A DNA stretch of 64,000 nucleotides from Intrasporangium flavum (GTDB taxonomy: Bacteria > Actinomycetota > Actinomycetes > Actinomycetales > Dermatophilaceae): NCBI RefSeq assembly GCF_001956915.1, contig NZ_MLJO01000011.1, positions 86,247-150,246 of the forward strand. The letters are read 5' to 3'. The number at the start of each line of letters is the position of its first letter. Positions within the stretch are counted from its first letter, which is position 1. The notes under the pieces are model-generated. The model searched no databases. It was not told the DNA's origin and saw only the letters and a program-made list of their open reading frames with translations. The position numbers were made by a program, and so were the translations under genes. Below, piece by piece: positions 28,186 through 36,452 of the stretch.

Positions 28186-29118
28186 ATGGCCGAGTCCAAG
28201 GCCCGCAACACCGACGAGCGTTACAGCAAGCTGACGATCGGCGTGTGCCCCGACCAGTGGGGCGTCTGGTTCCCCGAGGACGACAAGCAGATCCATTGGG
28301 AGACAGCGCTCGACGAGATGGCCGAGGCCGGGTTCTCGGTGATGGAGACCGGTCCCTTCGGCTACTTCCCCAAGGACCCGAAGCGGCTCCAGGAGGAGAT
28401 GGACAAGCGCGGCTTCCGCGTCGTCGCCGGCACCGGCTGGGGCATCCTCCACAAGCCGGAGGCGTGGGCCGACACCGAGAAGACGTTCCGCGAGATCGCC
28501 GAGACGCACGCCGCCGTCGGCGCGGAGTACGTCGTGCACCTGCCCCCGATGTTCCGCGACGAGAAGACGTGGGACTACACCGACGACCGGGTGCTGTCGA
28601 CCGAGGCGTGGAACACCTACATCGCCAACGCGGACAGGCTCGGTCGGATCATGAAGGAGGACTACGGCCTCCAGATGGTGCTGCACCCGCACGGCGACAG
28701 CCACATCGAGACACCGGCCGACATCGATCGCATCTTCCAGGCCACCGACCCCGAGTACGTCGGCTTCTGCCTCGACACCGGGCACATCGTCTACGGCGGC
28801 GGCGACCCGATGGAGCTGTGCCGCACGTACCCCGAGCGCATCTCCTACGTCCACATCAAGGCGATGGACGAGGGCCTCGTCAAGCAGGCCCACGACGAGG
28901 ACTGGCCCTTCGGCCTGGCCGTCGCCAAGGGCTGCTCGGTGCGCCCGCCGGCCGGTGCCCCCGACATGCCCTCGCTCATCGAGGCCCTCGCCGACCTCGA
29001 CAAGGAGCTCTACGTCGTGTGCGAGCAGGACATGTACCCGTGCGACCCGTCCTACCCGCTGCCCAACGCCATCCAGACGCGCGAGTACCTCGCCTCCGTC
29101 GGCCTCGGCCTCAAGTGA
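28186..29118 (+). CDS. TIM-barrel sugar isomerase/dehydratase, IolE-like (probable inosose dehydratase)
   Basis: 310 residues of the AP-endonuclease-2 fold. Opening TIGVCPDQWGVWFPEDDKQI and DEMAEAGFSVMETGPFGYFP recall IolE, which dehydrates 2-keto-myo-inositol to the trione. Metal-ligand candidates: Glu in DSHIETPAD, Asp/His in CLDTGHIVYGG and Glu in CEQDMYPCDP. The cluster needs an inosose dehydratase and this is the best candidate, but an isomerase (IolI-like) role is not excluded. 15 bp before iolG; GAGGAAGCACC precedes the ATG. Confidence 0.72.
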   Translation: MAESKARNTDERYSKLTIGVCPDQWGVWFPEDDKQIHWETALDEMAEAGFSVMETGPFGYFPKDPKRLQEEMDKRGFRVVAGTGWGILHKPEAWADTEKTFREIAETHAAVGAEYVVHLPPMFRDEKTWDYTDDRVLSTEAWNTYIANADRLGRIMKEDYGLQMVLHPHGDSHIETPADIDRIFQATDPEYVGFCLDTGHIVYGGGDPMELCRTYPERISYVHIKAMDEGLVKQAHDEDWPFGLAVAKGCSVRPPAGAPDMPSLIEALADLDKELYVVCEQDMYPCDPSYPLPNAIQTREYLASVGLGLK

Positions 29119-29133
29119 CGAAGGAGTCATGAC

Positions 29134-30138
29134 ATGACCGTCCGCATCGGGATGATCGGCCCCGGGGGCATGGGCCAGGCCCACATCGACCGCATCCACA
29201 CCGTCATCGCCGGCGGCCGCGTCGTCGCCGTCAGCGACGTCGACGAGGTCCGCGCCAAGGAGGTCGCCGACCGGATCGGCGGCACGGCGTACGCGTCGTC
29301 GGCCGAGCTCATCGCCGCCGACGAGGTCGACGCCGTGATGATCTGCAGCTACGGCCCGGCCCACGAGGTCGACGTGCTCGCGGCGATCGCCGCCGGCAAG
29401 CCGGTGTTCTGCGAGAAGCCGCTGACGCCGACCGCCGACGCAGCCCTGCGCATCATGGAGGCCGAGCAGGCCGGCGGCCGACGCCTCGTGACCGTCGGGT
29501 TCATGCGCCGCTTCGACCGCAGCTACCGCCAGATGAAGGACCTGCTCGACTCCGGCGAGCTCGGGGAGACGCTCATGGTGCACTGTGCGCACCGCAACCC
29601 GACCGTGCCGGCGCACTACACGTGGGACATGGCGATCAACGACACGGCGATCCACGAGATCGACACGATGCGCTGGCTGCTCGGCGAGGAGTTCGTCTCG
29701 GCCCGCGTCGACAAGCCGAAGAAGACCTCGCTGCGCTTCGAGCACCTCCAGGACCCGCTCGTCCTCGTCCTCGAGACCGAGTCGGGGGTGCGCGTCGACG
29801 ACGAGATCTTCGTCAACTGCCAGTTCGGCTACGACATCCGCTGCGAGGCCGTCGCCGAGAAGGGCACCGTGACCCTGGCCGACCAGAACGCCGTCGAGGT
29901 GCGCGACGCCTCGGGACACCGCAACGCGATCACCCGCGACCACAACGACCGGTTCTGGGGTGCGTTCGTCACCGAGGTGCAAGAGTGGATCAACGCGGTC
30001 GCGGCCGGCGAGCACACCGGCTCGACGTCGTGGGACGGCTACGCGGCAGCGTGCGTCTGCGACGCGGGCGTCAAGGCGCTGACCGACGACGGCGTCGTCA
30101 CGGTCGAGATGGTCGCCAAGCCGGCCTTCTACGCCTGA
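29134..30138 (+). CDS. iolG: myo-inositol 2-dehydrogenase
   Basis: Oxidises myo-inositol to scyllo-inosose with NAD+, the first catabolic step. 334 residues, same length as B. subtilis IolG, which it matches visibly throughout: [69 protein letters not shown] with the catalytic Asp/His ([11 protein letters not shown]) and [19 protein letters not shown] lies upstream of the ATG at 29134. Last gene of the rightward inositol operon; a terminator hairpin follows. Confidence 0.94.
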   Translation: MTVRIGMIGPGGMGQAHIDRIHTVIAGGRVVAVSDVDEVRAKEVADRIGGTAYASSAELIAADEVDAVMICSYGPAHEVDVLAAIAAGKPVFCEKPLTPTADAALRIMEAEQAGGRRLVTVGFMRRFDRSYRQMKDLLDSGELGETLMVHCAHRNPTVPAHYTWDMAINDTAIHEIDTMRWLLGEEFVSARVDKPKKTSLRFEHLQDPLVLVLETESGVRVDDEIFVNCQFGYDIRCEAVAEKGTVTLADQNAVEVRDASGHRNAITRDHNDRFWGAFVTEVQEWINAVAAGEHTGSTSWDGYAAACVCDAGVKALTDDGVVTVEMVAKPAFYA

Positions 30139-30140
30139 GC

Positions 30141-30184
30141 GCCCTCCCCTCGGGGCCCGGCCGGATGGTCCGGGCCTCGAGGGC
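30141..30184. terminator. bidirectional terminator at the end of the inositol operon
   Basis: Nested arms GCCCTC/GAGGGC (30141-30146 with 30179-30184) and GGCCCGG/CCGGGCC (30154-30160 with 30170-30176), filling the gap between two convergent genes. Confidence 0.75.
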
Positions 30185-30187
30185 TGC

Positions 30188-31570
30188 TCACCACGAGGTG
30201 GGCTTCTGCGGCTGGTAGAGCCAGACGTCGAAGAAGTGGGTCAGGTCGGTCCCCGAGATCCGCTCCGCGAGCGCGATGAACTGGGCGGTCGTGACGGTGC
30301 CGTGTCGGTTCTCCGCGAGCCACGTCCGGATGATCCGGAAGAAGGCCTCGTCACCGACCTTCTGGCGCAGCGCCTGCACCGTCATCGCGCCGCGGGCGTA
30401 GATCGTCCCGTCGAAGAGGTGGGCCGGGTCGCCGGGGTCGCCCGGCGGGGGCGTCCAGAACGAGGTCTTCGAGGCGGGCGTGTTGTAGAGCGCGTCGAAG
30501 GAGGCCTGCGCGCTGCGTCGGCCGCTGTGCTCGCTCCAGATCCACTCCGACCACGTGGCGAACCCCTCGTGGAGCCAGATGTCGCGCCAGCGACCGAGCG
30601 TGACGGAGTCGCCGAGCCACTGGTGCGAGAGCTCGTGGGCGAGCGTCGCCTCGTCGGGCATCCGGTCGAAGACGGGCTTGGTCTGGGTCTCCAGCGAGTA
30701 GCCCACCTCGGGAGCGTCGTCCGCGATCGCGCCCACGGCGTCGAACGGGTAGGGCCCGTAGGTCGAGGCGTAGAACTGCACGATCTCGGGCAGCTTGCGC
30801 AGGACGTTGCCCGCGGGCAGGGTCGGGTCGACGGCGACGTAGGACGGGATGTCGCCGACGGCGGAGACGGTCAGGTCGAAGCGCCCCAGGGTCGCCGTGG
30901 CGAGGTAGGGGGCCATCGGGTCGCTCTCGCGCCAGGCCCAGGTCGTGTGCCCACCGGACGACGTCCGCGAGACGAGCACGCCGTTGGACAGGGCGGTGAG
31001 GCCCTCGGGAACGGTGACCGCGACGTCGAAGGTCGCCTTGTCGCGCGGGTCGTCGTTCACCGGGTACCAGCCGGGTGAGCCCTGTGGCTCCCCGACGACG
31101 AACGCGCCGTCTTCGGTCGGCACCCAGCCCTCGGTCGACCCGTCGGGGTCGGTGATCGGGTGGGGTTCGCCGGCGTACGTGACGGAGACGGTGAACGCTC
31201 GTCCGGAGCGCAGGCCGTTGCGTAGGGTGATGACGAGCTCCTGCGTGCCCGAGCGCGCGTAGCCCGCGGCGACGCCGTCGACCTGCACGGCCGAGACCGT
31301 GAAGCCGCGGAGGTCAAGGTCGACGCGGGAGAGGTCCTGGGTGGCGGTCGCCGTGATGTCGGCCCTGCCGGTCAGCTGCCCGGAGCCGGGCTCGTACCCG
31401 AGGTTCAGGGAGTAGTGGGAGACGTCGTAGCCGCCGTTGCCCGCGTCGGGGAAGTAGGGGTCGCCCCCTCCCGGGGCGCCGGGGGTGAAGCCGACCGCGC
31501 CTGCGGGTCCGGCGCTGATGAACAGCAGGGCCGATGCGGCCGTCAGCACGCTCTTCCGTCGCGAAAGCAT
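30188..31570 (-). CDS. secreted M1-family metallopeptidase
   Basis: 460 residues. Signal peptide MLSRRKSVLTAASALLFISA with cleavage near AGPAGA, so exported. N-terminal beta domain, then the zinc peptidase: HELSH (His312, Glu313, His316) and the third ligand Glu335 in WLHEGFATW, spaced as HExxH-18x-E. The short length lacks the C-terminal helical domain of full aminopeptidase N, as in other short secreted actinobacterial members. The substrate motif GxMEN is replaced by VGYSLETQT, so the GAMEN-type exopeptidase signature is not seen. ATG at 31570 is the likeliest of several starts. Confidence 0.88.
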   Translation of the reverse strand: MLSRRKSVLTAASALLFISAGPAGAVGFTPGAPGGGDPYFPDAGNGGYDVSHYSLNLGYEPGSGQLTGRADITATATQDLSRVDLDLRGFTVSAVQVDGVAAGYARSGTQELVITLRNGLRSGRAFTVSVTYAGEPHPITDPDGSTEGWVPTEDGAFVVGEPQGSPGWYPVNDDPRDKATFDVAVTVPEGLTALSNGVLVSRTSSGGHTTWAWRESDPMAPYLATATLGRFDLTVSAVGDIPSYVAVDPTLPAGNVLRKLPEIVQFYASTYGPYPFDAVGAIADDAPEVGYSLETQTKPVFDRMPDEATLAHELSHQWLGDSVTLGRWRDIWLHEGFATWSEWIWSEHSGRRSAQASFDALYNTPASKTSFWTPPPGDPGDPAHLFDGTIYARGAMTVQALRQKVGDEAFFRIIRTWLAENRHGTVTTAQFIALAERISGTDLTHFFDVWLYQPQKPTSW

Positions 31571-31635
31571 CCTCGCCACCACCCGGCGTCGTCGTCGTGG
31601 ACCTTCCGAGCCTAGGACCGATGCGCGGGACGGAC

Positions 31636-31664
31636 TTGGGAATCTCAGGTTCGTCTGCTTAGGT
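31636..31664 (+). promoter_or_regulatory. promoter of bfd-bfr
   Basis: TTGGGA (31636-31641), 17 bp, TTAGGT (31659-31664). The -10 coincides with the left half of the iron box. Confidence 0.5.
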
Positions 31665-31677
31665 AAGCCTGACCTTA
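31659..31677. promoter_or_regulatory. DtxR/IdeR-type iron box upstream of bfd-bfr
   Basis: TTAGGTAAGCCTGACCTTA agrees with the 19-bp consensus TTAGGTTAGGCTAACCTAA at 15 positions. It lies 44 bp before bfd and covers the predicted -10, which suggests iron-dependent repression. Confidence 0.8.
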
Positions 31678-31720
31678 GTACGCCGTCGCCCCGCGACCCG
31701 GCCCGCCACCCGGAGGACCC

Positions 31721-31975
31721 GTGATCGTCTGCCACTGCGCCGTGGTGACCGACCGCGACGTCACCGACGCGTGGGACGCCGGGGCGCGCAGCCTCGGGCA
31801 GGCCTGCCGCACCACCGGTGCCGGCGCCGACTGTGGCTCCTGCGTCTTCTCCCTCAAGCGGCTCCTGTGCGAGCATGAGGCCTCAGTCACCCGGTCGCTG
31901 TCCGACCCGACGCGCGACCTGGCCTCCGACCCGATGCCCACGCCGCTGGAGGTGGTGGAAGGTGAAGCCAGCTAG
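31721..31975 (+). CDS. bfd: bacterioferritin-associated ferredoxin
   Basis: 84 residues. BFD-like [2Fe-2S] domain with ligands CHC (Cys4, Cys6) and CGSC near residues 39-42, preceded by TTGAGADCGSC. Bfd docks on bacterioferritin and passes electrons to its haem so stored iron can be released. The C-terminal ~30 residues are an acidic/Pro tail beyond the core domain. GGAGGACCC precedes the GTG. Overlaps bfr by 14 bp. Preceded by an iron box, so probably made when iron is short. Confidence 0.93.
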   Translation: MIVCHCAVVTDRDVTDAWDAGARSLGQACRTTGAGADCGSCVFSLKRLLCEHEASVTRSLSDPTRDLASDPMPTPLEVVEGEAS

Positions 31976-32450
31976 CCCCCGAGTCGTCGAGCTCCTCAAC
32001 GACGCCCTGACCTTCGAGCTGACGGTCACGAACACGTACTTCCTCCACGCGCGCATGCTCGACAACTGGGGGTTCACCAAGCTCGGCAAGGTCTTCTACG
32101 ACCTGTCCATCGACGAGATGCGCGACGCCGACGACCTCATCAACCGCATCCTGCTCTTCGACGGCCACCCCAACGTGCAGAAGCTCGGGGCCATCAGCAT
32201 CGGCGAGGACGCCCACGAGATGCTCAAGCTCGCCTTCGAGAGCGAGAAGGCCGCAGTGGCGCAGTTCAACGCCGGGGCCAAGGAGTGCCACGACCTCGGC
32301 GACCACGGCAGCGCGGCCGTCTTCGAGGAGATGGTCCGCGACGAGGAGAAGCACGCCGACTGGTTCGAGAGCCAGCTCGATGCCATCGAGCGGATCGGCC
32401 TGCAGCAGTACCTCGCCCAGCAGCTGGGCGAGGGCGGCCCCGAGGCCTGA
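31962..32450 (+). CDS. bfr: bacterioferritin with a substituted ferroxidase ligand
   Basis: Iron-storage shell protein of the ferritin fold, 162 residues. Ferroxidase ligands at Glu19, Glu52, Glu95, Glu128 and His131 are present, as is the haem ligand Met53 in IDEMRD. The expected His two residues after Met53 (His54 in E. coli; normally DEMRHAEE) is Asp55 here, so site A or B lacks one ligand. GTG at 31962 sits inside the end of bfd with GGAGG 8 nt upstream. Co-transcribed with bfd under the iron box. Confidence 0.9.
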   Translation: MKPASPRVVELLNDALTFELTVTNTYFLHARMLDNWGFTKLGKVFYDLSIDEMRDADDLINRILLFDGHPNVQKLGAISIGEDAHEMLKLAFESEKAAVAQFNAGAKECHDLGDHGSAAVFEEMVRDEEKHADWFESQLDAIERIGLQQYLAQQLGEGGPEA

Positions 32451-32509
32451 GCCCCGGGACCGCCCTCTTCCGGCGTCCGCCGGCGTTCGACGGCGTCCGA
32501 CGCGTCGCG

Positions 32510-32953
32510 TCAGTCGGCGAGCTGGAGGGCCTTGACCTCGTCGCGCGCGGTGACGACCGACGCGTGCTGCCGGGAGACGACCTGGCGGAAGCCCGTGCTG
32601 AGGTCCATCTCTAGGGCCTTCTCGTACTCCGACACGGCGTGGTTCTCGCCCGTGACAGCGGCGCCGAGCACGCTGCCCGCGTCGTTGCCGGTCACGGCGT
32701 CCTTGAGCGCGATCCAGCCGCGGTGCAGGGCCGAGGTGGCCGTGCCGCTCTCGTCGACGTCGTCGCCGTACTCGTGGCCCATGTCGACGATTTCGCGGCG
32801 GAAGCCGGCCCGCTGGGCCGACAGGCGCTGCAGCGTCGAGGCCCACTCCGGGTGCTCGTCGCCGCGCAGCTTCTCGGCGGCCTGGGCGAACCCGCGCTCG
32901 CCGTCCTTCAGCGTCTCCACGAGCTCCTTGGCGGCCTTGGCGTCGTCCGACAT
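32510..32953 (-). CDS. PA2169-type four-helix-bundle protein (DUF2383)
   Basis: 147 residues, all-helical and ferritin-like in pattern. Matches the DUF2383/PA2169 group: ELVETLKDGERGFAQAAEKL, LHRGWIALKDAVTGNDAGSVL and EEKALEMDL-like helix with VVSRQHASV. Function unknown; members are often stress-induced. ATG at 32953 is chosen for AAGGAGAAG just upstream. Converges with bfr. Confidence 0.82.
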   Translation of the reverse strand: MSDDAKAAKELVETLKDGERGFAQAAEKLRGDEHPEWASTLQRLSAQRAGFRREIVDMGHEYGDDVDESGTATSALHRGWIALKDAVTGNDAGSVLGAAVTGENHAVSEYEKALEMDLSTGFRQVVSRQHASVVTARDEVKALQLAD

Positions 32954-33078
32954 CTTCTCTCCTTCGTCCGTGGTCCGGGGTCCCCTCAGCCCTACCCCGC
33001 CCGGGCGGACCCCAACCGCCATGACGCCGTGCCGCCGCCCGGACCGCAATCCCGGTGCGCCCGACCGGACCGCCCTGT

Positions 33079-33084
33079 TACCGT
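33079..33084 (+). promoter_or_regulatory. -10 element TACCGT upstream of the patatin leader
   Basis: TACCGT with no clear -35; transcription would start near 33091, leaving about 135 nt before the patatin ATG. Confidence 0.35.
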
Positions 33085-33093
33085 GCAGGCGAT

Positions 33094-33168
33094 CGTGATC
33101 CGAACGGGGAGGTGAGACCCATGTGTGCAGTGTCCGCAGAGGGTGCTCCCTCCCGTCCCACGATCACG
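33094..33168 (+). promoter_or_regulatory. leader hairpin that can pair across a short ORF
   Basis: CGTGATC (33094-33100) pairs with GATCACG (33162-33168), and ACGGG (33104-33108) with CCCGT (33152-33156). The stem would bring in the GGGGAGG ribosome-binding stretch of the small ORF at 33121. Confidence 0.45.
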
Positions 33169-33180
33169 CGACGGTCGTAG
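33121..33180 (+). CDS. possible 19-residue small ORF / leader peptide upstream of the patatin gene
   Basis: ATG to TAG encoding MCAVSAEGAPSRPTITRRS. The start is preceded by GGGGAGGTGAGACCC, a strong ribosome-binding site at good spacing, stronger than that of the patatin gene itself. No known small protein recognised. It could be a regulatory leader peptide or an independent microprotein, or chance. Confidence 0.4.
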   Translation: MCAVSAEGAPSRPTITRRS

Positions 33181-33226
33181 TCGCCATCGGGAGCGCCCGC
33201 CCACGTACCCGCGAAAGGCGACTCCC

Positions 33227-34141
33227 ATGACCACCTCCCCAGCCACACCCTCCGGCAGCTCCGGGCAGCGCGCCCTCGTCCTCGCTGGCGGCGGCGCGGC
33301 CGGCAACGCGTGGGAGATCGGCGTCATCGCAGGCCTCCACGACGCCGGGCTCGACGTGACCCGCGCCGACCTCGTCATCGGCACCTCGGCCGGTTCGACC
33401 GTGGCCGTGCAGGTCACCGCCGGCACGAGCCCGTCCGACCTCTACGCCGCGATCCTCGCCGAGACGCCACCGGCGCGCCCTCCTCACGGCGGCCCGGACC
33501 ACCGACCCCGGCCCGCCGTCTCGGGGCCCGGCTACCTCGAGTGGTCGAACGCGATCATCGCCTCGGCCTCCGACCCCGCCGACATGCGTCGACGCCTCGG
33601 CGCCGCCGCCCTGGAACGCGACGCGTCCGGCGGGGCCGACGCCCGGCGCTGGCGCGAGGTCGTCGCCTCACGCCTCCCGGGCATCGACTGGCCCCGGCAG
33701 CGGGTGCTCGTCGTGGCCGTCGACGCCGAGTCCGGTGAGCCGGTGGTGTTCGACCGCGACAGCGGCGTCGACCTCGTCGACGCCGTGGCGGCGAGCACCT
33801 CGGCCATGACGCCCTACGAGATCGACGGGCGGCGCTTCCTCAACGGTGGCTACCGGCGCAGCGAGAACGCCGACCTCGCCGCGGGCTGCGGGCGCGTCCT
33901 CGTCATGTCGCCGTTCGCCGGTGCCAGCCGGATGCCGCCGGCGTGGGGGATGGACCTCGCCACCCAGGTGGCCGAGCTGCGGGCCGGCGGCAGCGCGGTC
34001 GAGACCGTCTTCCCGGACGCCGGTGCGGGAGAGGTCTTCGACGCCAATGCCCTCGACCCCGCTACGCGCCTTCCCGCAGCACGGGGTGGGTACGCGCAGG
34101 GCCGCGCCCTCGCCGGGCACCTCGCCGGGTTCTGGGGCTAG
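33227..34141 (+). CDS. patatin-like phospholipase family protein
   Basis: 304 residues. Predicted cytoplasmic lipid acyl hydrolase. Oxyanion-hole loop LAGGGAAGNAWEIGVI at about residues 18-33 and nucleophile Ser54 in GTSAGS. The catalytic Asp of the Ser-Asp dyad normally sits in a D-G-G/A motif; here the motif reads FLNGGYRRSENADL with Asn206 in place of Asp, so hydrolysis may be impaired or carried differently. ATG at 33227 has AAAGG upstream. Single gene with a 5' leader of unusual structure. Confidence 0.87.
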   Translation: MTTSPATPSGSSGQRALVLAGGGAAGNAWEIGVIAGLHDAGLDVTRADLVIGTSAGSTVAVQVTAGTSPSDLYAAILAETPPARPPHGGPDHRPRPAVSGPGYLEWSNAIIASASDPADMRRRLGAAALERDASGGADARRWREVVASRLPGIDWPRQRVLVVAVDAESGEPVVFDRDSGVDLVDAVAASTSAMTPYEIDGRRFLNGGYRRSENADLAAGCGRVLVMSPFAGASRMPPAWGMDLATQVAELRAGGSAVETVFPDAGAGEVFDANALDPATRLPAARGGYAQGRALAGHLAGFWG

Positions 34142-34183
34142 GGGGCTGAGGGGGCAGGTCCGGCGGTCCGGCCGACCGCCGGG

Positions 34184-34993
34184 TCAGCTGCCGGCCAGCG
34201 TCGCCACCACCGGGGCCAGCACCTCGGCCGAGCCGGCGCCGACGACGACGTAGCTGAACCCGGCCTCCTCCCGGCGGCGCCGGAGCTCCTCGACGGCGGC
34301 GGCCGGGTCGCTCGGGAGGATGGCCAGCGAGTCGGCCGCGCGCATCGCCGCGGGGTCGGTGTCGCGGGCCGAGGCCATGAAGGGGGCCACCTCGTCGCCG
34401 ACGACCGACACGTGCAGGGCCAGCTCGACGTCGCGCTCGGCCCGCAGGTCGCGGGCCATCTGCTCGAGGTCGGCACGGCTGTCGCTCGGCAGCGTCGCGA
34501 ACGTCACCGTGTCGGCCACCTCGGCGGCCAGCGCCCGGGCGCGCGGTCCCCGGACGGCCATGACGACGGGGGTGCGGGCGTCCGGGCCGTCCAGCTCGCG
34601 CAGCCGCTGGACCGTCTCGCGCACGGTGTCGAGCCGTTCTCGCGGCGGGGTGACGGGCAGGCCCAGGTCGGCGAGCTCGTCCTCGATACCGGGGCGGCCG
34701 GTGCCGATGCCCATCTCGAAGCGGCCCTCGGTGAGCGCCGTCATCGAGTGCGCCTCCCAGGCGGTGCTCCAGGCCGGACGCAGGGGTGCGGCGTAGACCC
34801 ACGTGCCGACCCGCAGCGCGGTGTCGGCGGCGGCGAGCGCGAGCGTCGGTGCGGGCGCCGGCTGCCACTGCGGCACGTCGGGAACGAGCAGCGTCGAGTA
34901 GCCGGCGCCGGCCACCCGACGCGCCTGCTCGCGCCACGTGCGCACGTCGGTGAGCACCGGGGCGACGACCCCGAAGCGGAAGGGCCGGGTCAC
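34184..34993 (-). CDS. LLM-class flavin/F420-dependent oxidoreductase
   Basis: 269 residues of the bacterial luciferase-like TIM barrel. FRFGVVAPVLTDVRTWREQAR opening, LALAAADTALRVGTWVYAAPLRP (the non-prolyl cis peptide region of LLM folds) and EGRFEMGIGTGRPGIEDEL. Members use FMN or F420; in actinobacteria this length class is usually F420-dependent. GTG at 34993 overlaps the stop of the RibD-C protein gene upstream by 4 bp, so the two are one transcript. Substrate unknown. Confidence 0.87.
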   Translation of the reverse strand: MTRPFRFGVVAPVLTDVRTWREQARRVAGAGYSTLLVPDVPQWQPAPAPTLALAAADTALRVGTWVYAAPLRPAWSTAWEAHSMTALTEGRFEMGIGTGRPGIEDELADLGLPVTPPRERLDTVRETVQRLRELDGPDARTPVVMAVRGPRARALAAEVADTVTFATLPSDSRADLEQMARDLRAERDVELALHVSVVGDEVAPFMASARDTDPAAMRAADSLAILPSDPAAAVEELRRRREEAGFSYVVVGAGSAEVLAPVVATLAGS

Positions 34994-35595
34994 GGCCGGG
35001 CGCCCTTGAGCACGGGGTAGCGCAGGTGCGTCACGCCGACGCCCTGGACGACGGTCGGGTCGCCGAGGACGGCGGGCGTGTCGGCGAGGTGGTCGAAGAG
35101 CCGCACCCCGGACCCCAGCAGGACCGCGGCGACGTCGACGTGGAGGGTGTCGAGCAGGCCCGCGTTGAGCAGCTGCTGGATCGTGTCGGCGCCGTGCACG
35201 CCGACGTCCTTGCCGCCCGCGGCCTCCTTGGCCTGCTGCACGGCGCTCTCGATGCCGTCGGTGACGAAGTGGACCGTCGAGTCGGGGCGCGGCCAGCCCT
35301 CGGGGATCTCGTGGGCCAGGACGAACGCCGGTCCCCAGCCGTGGTTGCCGCCCCACCCCTGCGCGGTCTCGAAGGTGCGGCGGCCGGTGAGGACGGCACC
35401 GAGCCGGGAGGTGAGGCCGCGGATGTACCCGGCGCTCGGCTCCGACACGGTGAACGTCATCGGGTTCGACCCGCCGGTGCGGACCTCGACGTCGCCCGAG
35501 CCGAAGTACCAGGCGAACACCCCCATCACGTCACCGTCGGGCGCGGCGACGAAACCGTCGAGGGACATGGACATGATGGCGACGACCTCGGACAC
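34990..35595 (-). CDS. dihydrofolate reductase-family (RibD C-terminal domain) protein, copy 1
   Basis: 201 residues with the DHFR-like fold used by RibD reductases. Family stretches: IMSMSLDGFVAAPDGD at the N-terminus, LTGRRTFETAQGWGG, and the NADPH-binding VGVHGADTIQQLLNAGLLDTLHVDV. True DHFR active-site residues are not conserved, so it is probably an NADPH-dependent reductase of unknown substrate. Coupled to the LLM oxidoreductase by a GTGA overlap. GAGAGGAAG precedes the GTG at 35595. Confidence 0.85.
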   Translation of the reverse strand: MSEVVAIMSMSLDGFVAAPDGDVMGVFAWYFGSGDVEVRTGGSNPMTFTVSEPSAGYIRGLTSRLGAVLTGRRTFETAQGWGGNHGWGPAFVLAHEIPEGWPRPDSTVHFVTDGIESAVQQAKEAAGGKDVGVHGADTIQQLLNAGLLDTLHVDVAAVLLGSGVRLFDHLADTPAVLGDPTVVQGVGVTHLRYPVLKGARP

Positions 35596-35648
35596 GGCGG
35601 TGCTTCCTCTCGGTGGGTGCGGCCCCCTGCGAGGGCCTCTCACTCCTG

Positions 35649-36302
35649 CTACGAGGCAGGCTGCCCGGATCGGACACCCTTGCGCGTGAAGCTGAGGTGG
35701 GTGACGCCGCTGGGCGAGGAGACCGCCTCGATCTCGTAGGTGTCGTCGAGGCCCTCGAGCCCGTCCCAGAGGCGGACGCCGCGGCCGAGCAGGATCGGCA
35801 CCTGCACGACGTGCATCTCGTCGACGAGCCCGGCGAGGAGGAAGTCGCGCACCACGGTGGCGCCGCCGCCGATCCGGACGTCCTTGCCGTCGGCCGCCGC
35901 GCGGGCCGTCTCGAGCGCCTCGGCGGGAGCCGCGTCGAGGAAGTGGAACGTCGTGCCGCCCTCCATCTCGATGGGGTCCCTCGCGTGGTGGGTCAGGACG
36001 AACGTCGGGGTGTGGAACGGCGGGTTCGGGCCCCACCAGCCCGTCCAGTCCGGGTCGTCGTGCCAACCGGGCGGGCCGAACTTGTTGGCCCCCATGATCT
36101 CGGCGCCGAAGCCCTGGCCGTGGCGCTCGGCGAAGGCGTTGTCGACGCCGGTGCTCCCGCCCTCGCCCCAGGTCCGGGTGGCCATCATCCACTGGTGCAG
36201 GCGCTCGCCCGCGTGGCCGAACGGTGCCTCGAGGCTCTGCGGCTCACCCGTCGCGAAGCCGTCGAGGGAGATGGAGAAGTTGTGGATCCGTGTGAGCGAC
36301 AT
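35649..36302 (-). CDS. dihydrofolate reductase-family (RibD C-terminal domain) protein, copy 2
   Basis: 217 residues. HNFSISLDGFATGEPQSLE opening, EIMGANKFGPPGWHDDPDW and NADPH-binding VRIGGGATVVRDFLLAGLVDEMHVV. It carries Trp-rich insertions (GWWGPNPPFHTP) between strands. Probably duplicated from a relative of copy 1, 53 bp downstream in the same direction, so the three reductase genes 36302 to 34184 may be co-transcribed. ATG at 36302 has AGGAGGG upstream. Substrate unknown. Confidence 0.85.
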   Translation of the reverse strand: MSLTRIHNFSISLDGFATGEPQSLEAPFGHAGERLHQWMMATRTWGEGGSTGVDNAFAERHGQGFGAEIMGANKFGPPGWHDDPDWTGWWGPNPPFHTPTFVLTHHARDPIEMEGGTTFHFLDAAPAEALETARAAADGKDVRIGGGATVVRDFLLAGLVDEMHVVQVPILLGRGVRLWDGLEGLDDTYEIEAVSSPSGVTHLSFTRKGVRSGQPAS

Positions 36303-36452
36303 CCGCGCCCTCCTGGGTGGTCGACTGCACTGCGCGCTCGTCTGTGGGCACCTGCAGCCTACGTCGCCCGAGTCGGTGAAAAGTGGGTCGAAGCGGGTCG
36401 GGTCAGGCGTAGCGTGGTGAGGTCGTGGAGTCCTCGGCTGCAAGGGGGAGTT

